This document shows, piece by piece, positions 55,632-64,000 of a stretch of 64,000 nt of DNA (its first letter is position 1; each line of letters opens with the position of its first letter). The notes beneath the pieces are model-generated. The model saw nothing but the letters and a program-made list of their open reading frames with translations. It had not been told where the DNA came from and did no database searches. Source of the stretch: CAWCTB01 sp963798275 (GTDB lineage Bacteria > Acidobacteriota > Terriglobia > Terriglobales > Acidobacteriaceae); contig CAWCTB010000039.1 of NCBI GenBank assembly GCA_963798275.1, positions 1 to 64,000 of the forward strand, in the 5' to 3' direction. Position numbers and translations under genes: made by a program.

Positions 55632-57065
55632 CTAGTCACCCGCCGCCATTGCCGGCTGAATCTCTTCGATGCCCACAATCTGCGTTGGATATTTGCCGGT
55701 ATAACAGGCGGTACAATACTTCACTTCCTCGTCTTCGCCCGCAGCTTTGCGCAGGCCTTCCAGCGAAAGGTACGCCAACGAATCGGCTCCGATGTATTCG
55801 CGAATCTCATCCACCGACTTGTTGGCCGCGATGAGTTGGTTCTTGGAAGGCGTGTCCACGCCATAGAAACACGGCGAGATGGTCGGAGGACACGAGATGC
55901 GCATGTGCACCTCTTTCGCTCCCGCGTCCCGCACCATGCGCACGATCTTGCGGCTGGTCGTTCCCCGCACGATCGAATCGTCAATGAGAACGACGCGCCT
56001 TCCCTCCAGCACGTTCCGCACTGGGTTCAGCTTCAAGCGCACTCCGAAATCGCGCACCCGCTGCTCCGGCTCGATAAACGTTCTTCCCACGTAGTGGTTG
56101 CGAATCAGCCCGAATTGCAGCGGGATGCCGCTCTCGTGCGAGAAGCCCATGGCAGCCGTCACGCCCGAGTCCGGGACGGGAACCACGATGTCGGCATCGA
56201 CCGGCGATTCCAGCGCCAGTTGCCGGCCCATGGCGTCGCGCGTCTGCTGCACCGCGCGCCCAAACACCAGGCTGTCGGGACGCGAAAAGTACACATGCTC
56301 GAAGATGCAGCTCGACATGGGCTGCTGCGGCGCGTAGAAGCGCGAATGTACACCCTCTGGCCCTACGATGACCAGTTCGCCCGGCTTGACCTCGCGCTCG
56401 TAAACCGCGCCAATCAGGTCGAACGCGCAGGTTTCGGATGCGAACACGATGGTCTCGGCCTGGTGCGCCGACTGCCCCGGGATGCGTCCCATGACCAGCG
56501 GGCGGAAGCCGCGGGGATCGCGCGCGGCAAACACGCGGTCCGGCGTCAGCATCACCAGCGAGAAGGCTCCCTCGATGCGGCGCAGCGAGTCGGCCATGGC
56601 GGCGGCGAGCGTTTGCTCACGCGAGCGGGCGATCAAGTGCACCACAACTTCGGTATCGCTGGTGGTCTGGAAGATGGAACCTTCCTGCTCCAGCTTGGCG
56701 CGAATTTCCTGGGCGTTGGTGATATTACCGTTGTGCGCCAGGGCCAGCCTGCCCTTGCTGCACTCCACCCGGATCGGTTGTGCGTTCAGCAGGGCGGAGT
56801 CGCCGGTGGTGGAATAGCGCGTGTGCCCGATGGCCAGCGAACCCGACAGCCGCGCCAGTACGTCGGCAACGAAGATGTCGGACACCAGTCCCATCGCCTT
56901 GTGCAGTTCCAGCCGTTCGCCGTTGGACGCAGCGATGCCCGCCGACTCCTGCCCGCGATGCTGCAGCGCATACAGGCTGAGGTAAGCGAGCTTGGAGGCC
57001 TCGGGATTGCCGTAGATGGCAACCACGCCGCATTCTTCGCGCAATTTGTCAGACTGGATCAGCAT
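55632..57065 (-). CDS. purF: Amidophosphoribosyltransferase
   Basis: First step of purine synthesis: PRPP plus glutamine gives phosphoribosylamine. A 477-residue Bacillus-type enzyme: an 11-residue propeptide before the nucleophile C12 (REECGVVAIYG), the class II glutamine amidotransferase domain (ALQHRGQESAG, HTRYSTTGDS, NGNITN), a PRPP site VVLIDDSIVRGTTSRKIV, and cysteines at SSCIFEH, ISCPPT and KYCTACYTG placed to bind a 4Fe-4S cluster. Downstream of purL on the same strand. Confidence 0.97.
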   Translation of the reverse strand: MLIQSDKLREECGVVAIYGNPEASKLAYLSLYALQHRGQESAGIAASNGERLELHKAMGLVSDIFVADVLARLSGSLAIGHTRYSTTGDSALLNAQPIRVECSKGRLALAHNGNITNAQEIRAKLEQEGSIFQTTSDTEVVVHLIARSREQTLAAAMADSLRRIEGAFSLVMLTPDRVFAARDPRGFRPLVMGRIPGQSAHQAETIVFASETCAFDLIGAVYEREVKPGELVIVGPEGVHSRFYAPQQPMSSCIFEHVYFSRPDSLVFGRAVQQTRDAMGRQLALESPVDADIVVPVPDSGVTAAMGFSHESGIPLQFGLIRNHYVGRTFIEPEQRVRDFGVRLKLNPVRNVLEGRRVVLIDDSIVRGTTSRKIVRMVRDAGAKEVHMRISCPPTISPCFYGVDTPSKNQLIAANKSVDEIREYIGADSLAYLSLEGLRKAAGEDEEVKYCTACYTGKYPTQIVGIEEIQPAMAAGD

Positions 57066-57107
57066 CGCTCACCTGTTCGATTCGCTAGTACCGCAACTGT
57101 GTAACTC

Positions 57108-59451
57108 TCAGCTTCGCTGGATGACCCCGGGAACCAGGCGTTCTTCGGTGTCGGCGTGCAACGCCCGCTCCAATGCACTCGACCATGCCTCGTGCAGTTC
57201 AGAGAGAGAAGCCGCTGCCGTCACTTTGCCGTCCACTCGGATTTCCAGATTGTCGGGAGCCGTGTTTCCGATGATTTCTGCTGAGAGAGCGTATTTTACC
57301 GCCACTTCTTTGATTCGTCCCGCATTTTCTGGGTCGCACGAAATAAGGATCCGGCTGGCGTCTTCGCCAAACAGCACGAACTCCCCAACCAGCCCGTTGG
57401 ACGCGATCTCCACGCTCGCGCCGACCTTCCGGGCAAAACCGCTTTCCGCCAGGGTCACCGCCAGCCCGCCTTCCGAACAATCCTTGGCCGACTCGACCAG
57501 CCCCGCATCGATCATCTCGACGATGGCCTTCTGCAGCGCCGCTTCCTTGTCGATCTCCAGCGCCGGCGGAAAACCCCAAATCTGACCCAGAACCTCTTTT
57601 GCGTATTCCGACGAGCCGAACTCCGCCTCGACATCAGCCCCATCGCCCACCTCCGAGCCCCGCAGCAGCACCAGGGTGCGACCCGGCGCCTTGAAGTCGG
57701 GGCCCACCGCTTTGTGTACGTCCTCCAGAATGCCCACGATCCCCATCACCGGCGTCGGGTAAATGCCCTCGCCCAGGGTCTCGTTGTAGAAGCTGACGTT
57801 GCCGCCCGTGATCGGCGTCTCCAGCTCCTCGCAGGCCTTGGTCATGCCATCGATGGTCTGCGAGAACTGCCACATGATGTGCGGCTTCTCGGGATTGCCG
57901 AAGTTCAGGCAGTTGGTGGCGGCGATCGGAGTCGCGCCGGAGCAGGCCACGTTGCGCGCCGACTCAGCCACCGCGTGCATGGCGCCCAGCTTGGGATCGA
58001 GGTAGCACCACCGGCCATTGCCGTCCAGCGCCATCGCCAGGCCCCGCTGCGTCCCCTTGACGCGGATAACGCCCGCTTCTCCGCCCGGCCCTTCGACCGT
58101 GTTGGTCTGCACCATCGAATCGTACTGCTGGAACACCCAGCGCTTGGAGCAGATGTTCGGGCTGGCCAGCAATTGCTTCAACTCGGCCGTAAGGTCGCTC
58201 TTCTGGCCGAGCTGGATGTTCTCCGGCACCTCGCGCGGCACCGGCGGCTCCCAGCGCTCCAGCGGGCGGTGGTAGAGCGGCGCCTCGTCGGTCAGCGACT
58301 GGTTCGGTATCTCGGCCACCACTTTGCCGTGCTCCAGCACCCGCATGGTCGATTCCGGAATGACCCGCCCAATGGTGACCGCGTCGAGTCCCCACTTCTC
58401 GAAGACGCGAAAGACTTCGTCCTCGCGGCCCTTCTCGGCCACCAGCAGCATGCGCTCCTGCGACTCGCTCAGCATGATCTCGTATGGAGTCATGCTGGTG
58501 TCGCGCTGCGGCACCAGATCGAGCTCGATTTCCAGCCCCACGCTGCCTCGTGCGCCCATCTCGCAGGTGGAACAGGTCAGCCCGGCTGCGCCCATGTCCT
58601 GGATGCCGACGATCGCGCCGGTCTGCATGGCTTCCAGGCAGGCCTCGAGCAGCAGCTTTTCCATGAACGGGTCGCCCACCTGCACGTTGGGACGCTTGGC
58701 CTCGGACTCCTCGCTGAACTCCTCGCTCGCCATCGTCGCGCCGTGTATCCCGTCGCGGCCGGTCTTCGAGCCAACGTAGATGACGGGGTTCCCCTCGCCA
58801 GCGGCCTTGGCGTAGAAGATCTGGTCGCGCCGCACCAGGCCCAGGGCGAACGCGTTTACCAGCGGATTGCCCGAGTAGCAGCTCTCGAATTTCACCTCGC
58901 CGCCCACGTTCGGCACCCCGAAACAGTTGCCATACGAAGCGACGCCGCTGACCACCCCTTCCATCACCGAATGATTCTTATGCAAGCGTGGCCTGATCGA
59001 CCTCCGGCCCCGGGGTGATCGGCCCGAAGCGCAGGGAGTCCATGATCGCCACCGGCCGTGCACCCATGGTGAAGATGTCGCGCAGGATGCCGCCCACGCC
59101 CGTCGTCGCCCCCTGGAACGGCTCGATGAACGAAGGGTGGTTGTGCGACTCGATCTTGAACGCGCACGCCCAGCCATCGCCGATGTCGATGATGCCGGCG
59201 TTCTCTCCCGGCCCCTGCACCACGCGGCGGCTGCGCGTCGGCAGGCGTTTCAGATGCACCCGCGACGATTTGTAGGAGCAATGTTCGCTCCACATCACGC
59301 TGTAGATGCCCAACTCGGTCAGCGTCGGGGTGCGGCCCAGCGACTTCAGGATGCGTTCGTATTCCTCCGGCGTGATGCCGTGGTCGCGAAGGACTTGTGG
59401 AGTAATTGCGGGATCTGGAGCAACGGTCTGCGCGCTATCGGTAGGATTCAT
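57108..59451 (-). CDS. purL: Phosphoribosylformylglycinamidine synthase II, frame broken near 58985
   Basis: ATP-dependent conversion of FGAR to FGAM, acting with PurQ and PurS, which are not in the window. N-terminal piece: LGRTPTLTELGIYSVMWSEHCSYKSS, GDGWACAFKIESHNHPSFIEPFQGATTGVGGILRDIFTMGARPVA. After the shift: NHSVMEGVVSGVASYGNCFGVPNVGGE, GAAGLTCSTCEMGARGSVGLEIELDLVPQRD, SESQERMLL, and the second AIRS-like repeat with GGNVSFYNET and SAKDCSEGGLAVTLAESGF. The break is one base near 58985, in a fully conserved segment. Full length about 780 residues. Confidence 0.96.
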
Positions 59452-59612
59452 GGGATTAGGCTGGAGCCTCTATTTTCGCATGCCCGAGAGGGCATGGGAA
59501 CAAGCGTCCGCGCTTGCTTGATTCTCCAGTCCGGCACACACCAGCGTGACCTCAGTCACCGCCCCGGTTACCGCCTTGGCGCAAAGTTGACTCGTAGGAA
59601 CTGTGTCGGCTG

Positions 59613-60543
59613 ATGATGTCCTCAACCCCCAACCCGCGCTCGCTGATAGACCTCAAGGGAGGTGTCCTCGCCCTGCTTCTGCTCATTGGCGCTGCCCCAT
59701 CATGCCGGGCCGACAGTCTCATCTACATGCGCATTGACCCGGCAGTTCTGGAAACGCGGGTGCAAGTCGCACCGGCCACTCCGCAAGATCGGCTGCGCAC
59801 TTTGCGCACTCAGCTTCGCAGCGCCGGCTGCGGAGATCAGCTGCGTGGAGCAGGCGGTGCCCGGCGCGGAGCTGCCCAACCTGATCTGCACCTTACCGGG
59901 AAGCGAGGCTGGCATAATTGTGGTGGCCGCGCGTTTGGATTACAAGTCGCATGGGGACGAGGAGCGCGTGGACTGGGCAACGGTCGAACTGCTTCCGTTG
60001 CTGGCGGAATCGCTGAATTCGGCGCTGCATCGTCAGACGTTGGTGTTTGCCGCCTTCACCGGCCACGAGCAACACTACTTCACTGGATCCTCACTCTACC
60101 TGAAGCAGCTCACCGAGACTCAGCGCAACAACTTGCGCGGCCTGATCTTTCTGGATCACCTCGGCCGTGTACCGCCCGCTTACGCCTATCCGAGGCCCGA
60201 CCAATCTCGCATGGCAGAGGTCGGAAGGCGCAATGGGTTCAAAGAAGACGCTTACGATCCCAACGCTCTGGTTCTGAATACGGGTCCCGCGGCACGAGCC
60301 TTGAAGCTCGCCGAACCGTCCGAGATCAGCCCTAACGCCGCCTCTGACACGGGGAACTTCGCTAATCTCGGAGTGCTCGCTATCAACTTCCATTCTCTCG
60401 CCTATGCCGCCGTGCCAGGAATCGGCGGCACGATCACGCATATCTCGCGAACCCGGCTCGATCCGGCAGTCTACAACGACACTTACAACCTTCTCTGTGT
60501 CTACGTGCTGTTGGTTGACAAGGCGCTCGCCGCCGGACCATAA
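59613..60543 (+). CDS. Secreted M28-like peptidase with altered metal site, frame broken near 59828
   Basis: Signal peptide near the N-terminus (VLALLLLIGAAPSCRA). In the second frame GAELPNLICTLPGSEAGIIVVAARLDYK resembles the M28 start (usually vvgaHyD), but His is Arg here; the Asp is kept. TLVFAAFTGHEQHYFTGSSLY carries an HE rather than EE at the acid pair, LIFLDHLG keeps the Asp, and INFHSL keeps the His. Metal-ligand changes suggest loss of peptidase activity or a new function. The frame break sits near 59825-59835 (SAGC then AEISCVEQAV). Confidence 0.7.
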
Positions 60544-60701
60544 GCACAAGTTAAGAGTTGTCACGGCTGGTGGGTCCGTGTGGGGATCTTCTGCCGGATA
60601 TCGGCTGGGGCCGCGTCGCTGGTACGCTTCCAGAGCTGGTCAGGGATGCAGGATGCTCCGCACGCTGCTGACGTTCTTGATTCAGCAAGACCGCCGCCGC
60701 G

Positions 60702-61133
60702 CTATTCTTCCGGCTCTTCCGCCGCGTCCCACTGATAGCCGCAAGCCAGGCATTTCCAGCGGTGCAGCAGTTCGCCCTGCTGCGGCTCGGGAAAGGGTAT
60801 CGCCGACGACCACAGCGTAATCTGCCGTGGACTCGCCCCCGCCACCTCGCGAATCTCCAGCGACTCGCACTCCGGGCAGCAAGGCACCGTCTCGGACTCT
60901 TCTTCGGTCTCCGCGCCCTCAGGTGAAAAATCGTCGAGCACCTCCAGGGCACGCACCATCTGGCTGTCAGGCACTTGCACCCAGATGCCGCCCAGCGCCA
61001 TGCCAATGTGCAGGTTCATGGTGTTCTCGTGCCGCACCGAGGCCGCAATGCCCGCCGCCTTGAGCTTGCCCTGCGCTACCTTGGCCTCGCCCAGGCTGTT
61101 GAATTTTGCGATGGTGACCAGTTCGTCCGGCAT
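60702..61133 (-). CDS. DUF2007-type protein with a C-terminal zinc ribbon
   Basis: A 143-residue protein. The N-terminal DUF2007 domain (MPDELVTIAKFNSLGEAKVAQGKLKAAGIAASVRHE … GGIWVQVPDSQMVRALEVLDDF) is followed by an acidic linker and a CPEC … CLAC ribbon (about 85-131) for zinc. DUF2007 is called a putative signal-transducing protein; its real role is unknown. It lies just downstream of the Gfo/Idh gene (20 bases). Confidence 0.8.
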   Translation of the reverse strand: MPDELVTIAKFNSLGEAKVAQGKLKAAGIAASVRHENTMNLHIGMALGGIWVQVPDSQMVRALEVLDDFSPEGAETEEESETVPCCPECESLEIREVAGASPRQITLWSSAIPFPEPQQGELLHRWKCLACGYQWDAAEEPEE

Positions 61134-61153
61134 GAATTGGAAAACGACTGAGA

Positions 61154-62209
61154 TTAGCTTATCGCGCGCGTCAATTCCTGCAAATTGGCCCGCTGGCTGT
61201 GTTCCGCGATGCTATCCACAATCTGCAGCGCCACGTCGAGTGCCCGCCGCCCATCGCGCAGGGTCACTTGCGACTTCGCGCGATGGCGCACCGCATTCAG
61301 GAAGCTGGCCAACTCCGCCCGCAACGGCTCTTGTTGTTGGATGGCTGGTTTGTGCGGCGTGATACCGGGAAATGCGCTCGCTGCCACGCTGGCAGGATTG
61401 AACGGATCGAGCCCCTCGGGCTCAGGCGACTCGTTGTCCACGGTCAGGACTAGTACGTCCTGCCGCCCGTAGTCGAGCGAAATGTACTGGCGCGGCTGAA
61501 AAAAGCGCAGCTTGCGGATGCGCTCGGTGCTGACCCGGCTGGCCGTGAGGTTCGCCACGCATCCCGACTCGAATTCCATCCGTACATTGGCGATATCGAC
61601 CTTCTTGGAAAGAATCGGCAGACCCACCGCACGAATTTCCTTCACCTCCGATTTCGCAAACGCCAGCACGATATCGATGTCATGGATCATCAGGTCGAGC
61701 ACCACATCAACGTCCAGCGAGCGCGGCGTGAACACGCTCAGGCGATGCACCTCGAAGAACATCGGCGTGGTGATCAGCGGGAACGTGGCCAGCACCGCGG
61801 GATTAAAGCGCTCCAGGTGTCCCACCTGCACTACTCGACCCAGCCGGTCCGCGAGCATGGTCAGTTCGTCGGCTTCTTCGAGACTTGCCGCCAGCGGCTT
61901 TTCGATCAGCACATCGACGCCCGCTTCCATCAGGGCTCGGGCGGTGACGAGGTGCGCCGCCGTAGGCACCGCCACAGACACCGCCTGGACCTGTCCTTCG
62001 CCGACCAACTCCTCCAGCGACGAGAAAGCGCGGGCGCCGAATTCCGATGCGACTTCGCGCGCTCGCGAGGGATCGGCGTCCACGACGCCCACGAACTCGA
62101 CGCCCCCCTCGGAATCCGCCTGCAGATCGCGGTAGACGCGGGCATGGTTCCGTCCGAACGAACCGGTGCCAACGACTGCGACCCGCAACTTGCCTTCTGG
62201 CTCAGGCAT
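61154..62209 (-). CDS. Gfo/Idh/MocA-family oxidoreductase in a lipid A cluster
   Basis: A 351-residue NAD(P)-dependent oxidoreductase with LRVAVVGTGSFGRNHARVY (Rossmann), VSVAVPTAAHLVTARALMEAGVDVLIEKPLAAS (EKP motif) and GHLERFNPAV, LDLMIHDIDIVLAF (catalytic HDID). It follows lpxI and lpxA with a gap of 52 bases to lpxI. In several bacteria a Gfo/Idh dehydrogenase beside lpxA is GnnA, which oxidises UDP-GlcNAc before LpxA; that assignment is plausible here but the aminotransferase partner GnnB is not in view. Start at ATG 62209, an extension to 62245 is possible. Confidence 0.85.
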   Translation of the reverse strand: MPEPEGKLRVAVVGTGSFGRNHARVYRDLQADSEGGVEFVGVVDADPSRAREVASEFGARAFSSLEELVGEGQVQAVSVAVPTAAHLVTARALMEAGVDVLIEKPLAASLEEADELTMLADRLGRVVQVGHLERFNPAVLATFPLITTPMFFEVHRLSVFTPRSLDVDVVLDLMIHDIDIVLAFAKSEVKEIRAVGLPILSKKVDIANVRMEFESGCVANLTASRVSTERIRKLRFFQPRQYISLDYGRQDVLVLTVDNESPEPEGLDPFNPASVAASAFPGITPHKPAIQQQEPLRAELASFLNAVRHRAKSQVTLRDGRRALDVALQIVDSIAEHSQRANLQELTRAIS

Positions 62210-62260
62210 GTTGCGATTGTCGCGCATCGCCGACGGAAGTGGCAAAGGGCGCGTTGTCCG

Positions 62261-63145
62261 TCACAGAGCGTGGTGCGGGATATGGCTGATCAGCATATCG
62301 GCGACGATGCAGATGTCGGCCTCATTGGCTGCGGCGAGCACCGCCTGCTTGTCGAAGATCAGGCAGCGCTGCGCATCGAGTGCCAGGCAGGTGGCGCCTG
62401 CTTGCTTCATGGTCTCGATCGTCTTCAGGCCGATGACCGGCACATCGAAGCGCATGTCCTGATTCGGCTTCGCCACTTTGATGACCGTGAGGGCGCGGCT
62501 GAGCGTGGAGGGCTCCTTGCCCAACGAGGGCGACCGCATGATCTCCCCGGCGCGCACGATAGTCGCATCCGTCCCCTCCATCGCCTCCACTGCCACGCAC
62601 GCGGCTTCGGCAATCACCACCGTCTGCCCAATGTCGAAGCGCGACAGATGGTGTGCCACCGCCCTGCCGTAGGTGATGTTGGTCTGTTCAAGGTCGGTCG
62701 GTCCGCGCCGCGTCATCACCCCTTCGCTGGCCAGCATCGGCTCCAGCAAGGCGGTCGAATTCATCAGCGTGATGCCTTCATCCGACAGCACCTTGGCCAC
62801 CGCGCCGATCAGCGAGTCGGTGTTGCGCGTGGGCAGCGCCATCAACAGCTTGGCCAGCCGCCAGTCCGGCTTGATGCTGCTGAAGATGCGCTTGTGCTTC
62901 ACCTGCCCGGCCATGATGGCGCGGTCTACGCCCTCCTGCTTGAAGGTATCGATCAGCCGCGACAATTCGCCCAGCGATAGCCAATGCACCGCCGCCGCGC
63001 CGCGATGCTCGATCTCCGGCGACGCTTCTTCTTGAATCGCGGCCACCACGACCTGCATGCCCTGAGAGCGCGCCGCGTCCAGCACCAGGAAGGGAAACTT
63101 TCCGTTTCCCGCAATGAGTCCGATTTTCGGTGCGGTTTCTGACAT
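62261..63145 (-). CDS. lpxI: UDP-2,3-diacylglucosamine pyrophosphatase LpxI
   Basis: Lipid A synthesis step: hydrolyses UDP-2,3-diacylglucosamine to lipid X in bacteria without LpxH. A 294-residue protein with KIGLIAGNGKFPFLVLDAARSQG, VDRAIMAGQVKHKRIFSSIKPD, KVLSDEGITLMNSTALLEPMLASEGVMTRRGPTDLEQTNITYGRAVAHHLSRFDIGQTVVI, the DUF1009/LpxI signature. It lies between lpxA and the oxidoreductase in one operon. Start taken at ATG 63145; ATG 63166 is also possible. Confidence 0.95.
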   Translation of the reverse strand: MSETAPKIGLIAGNGKFPFLVLDAARSQGMQVVVAAIQEEASPEIEHRGAAAVHWLSLGELSRLIDTFKQEGVDRAIMAGQVKHKRIFSSIKPDWRLAKLLMALPTRNTDSLIGAVAKVLSDEGITLMNSTALLEPMLASEGVMTRRGPTDLEQTNITYGRAVAHHLSRFDIGQTVVIAEAACVAVEAMEGTDATIVRAGEIMRSPSLGKEPSTLSRALTVIKVAKPNQDMRFDVPVIGLKTIETMKQAGATCLALDAQRCLIFDKQAVLAAANEADICIVADMLISHIPHHAL

Positions 63146-63308
63146 AGAGGGGGCCCGTTGGTACATGCGCCTTCAGCGGTATCAGGTTATCGCCATACTC
63201 CAATAGTTTGCCTGAGGCGCGATGAATTGGCTCCTCCGAACTCGAGTTTCCCGCGCTTTTTTCCCGGAACTGGAACAGGCCTGAAGTGGTATGAGCCCGC
63301 GCCACCAC

Positions 63309-64000
<692 letters not shown>

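Overview
The window is a 64 kb, GC-rich, gene-dense chromosomal segment. It most resembles an Acidobacteriota genome of the Terriglobia/Koribacter type. This is inferred from the mix of genes (Gram-negative lipid A genes lpxA and lpxI, an OmpA-like protein, a LolA-like protein, acidobacterial DUF families) and from many short palindromic intergenic repeats built around GGCTTCAGCC/GGCTTTAGCC. No rRNA, tRNA, CRISPR array, phage or complete insertion sequence was recognised.

Layout. 0-5 kb: fmt (5' cut by the window edge) and rsmB, facing a PASTA protein and a class A penicillin-binding protein. 5.4-11.2 kb: lipB, a secreted creatininase-like protein, 2-oxoacid dehydrogenase E1 alpha and beta with a RelE/Phd toxin-antitoxin pair between them, and a c-type cytochrome. 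11.2-19.2 kb: a LolA-like protein, a small membrane protein, mutS2, zwf, a 3-methyladenine glycosylase, a methyltransferase and an ABC permease. 19.7-28.4 kb: the replication-origin neighbourhood, dnaN and dnaA on the minus strand facing rpmH-rnpA-yidD-yidC-jag-mnmE. 28.5-36.4 kb: a BrnTA pair, a protein with a PD-(D/E)XK-like C-terminus, tldD/tldE, two related membrane-anchored proteins and an esterase. 36.7-41.5 kb: a selenocysteine-containing selD, ftsH and tilS. 41.5-48.1 kb: a repeat-rich spacer, a CYTH-like protein fused by overlap to a split chromate-transporter pair, an ECF sigma factor with its YCII-domain partner, a MITE-like element and an OmpA-like protein. 48.5-55.4 kb: a TPR protein, dgt, a chalcone-isomerase-like protein, a tannase-family esterase and VapBC. 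55.4-64 kb: purF, purL, an M28-like protein, a DUF2007-type protein, and a Gfo/Idh-lpxI-lpxA cluster cut by the window end.

The reading frames of about fifteen genes, including essential ones (ftsH, purL, zwf, mutS2), are broken by single-base shifts while the protein sequence resumes immediately in another frame. rsmB carries one in-frame TAA. The simplest explanation is an uncorrected draft assembly, so these genes are listed as single CDS spans with the break noted. The TGA in selD is different: it sits at the catalytic Cys/Sec position and is followed by a bacterial-SECIS-like hairpin.

The most interesting items are the selenoprotein SelD with an internal 22-residue tandem duplication, three toxin-antitoxin pairs (one splitting the E1 alpha/beta pair, one with an apparently leaderless operator-promoter), the PD-(D/E)XK-like protein, the CYTH-ChrA-ChrA operon, and several repeat families including a 211 bp element with 20 bp terminal inverted repeats.
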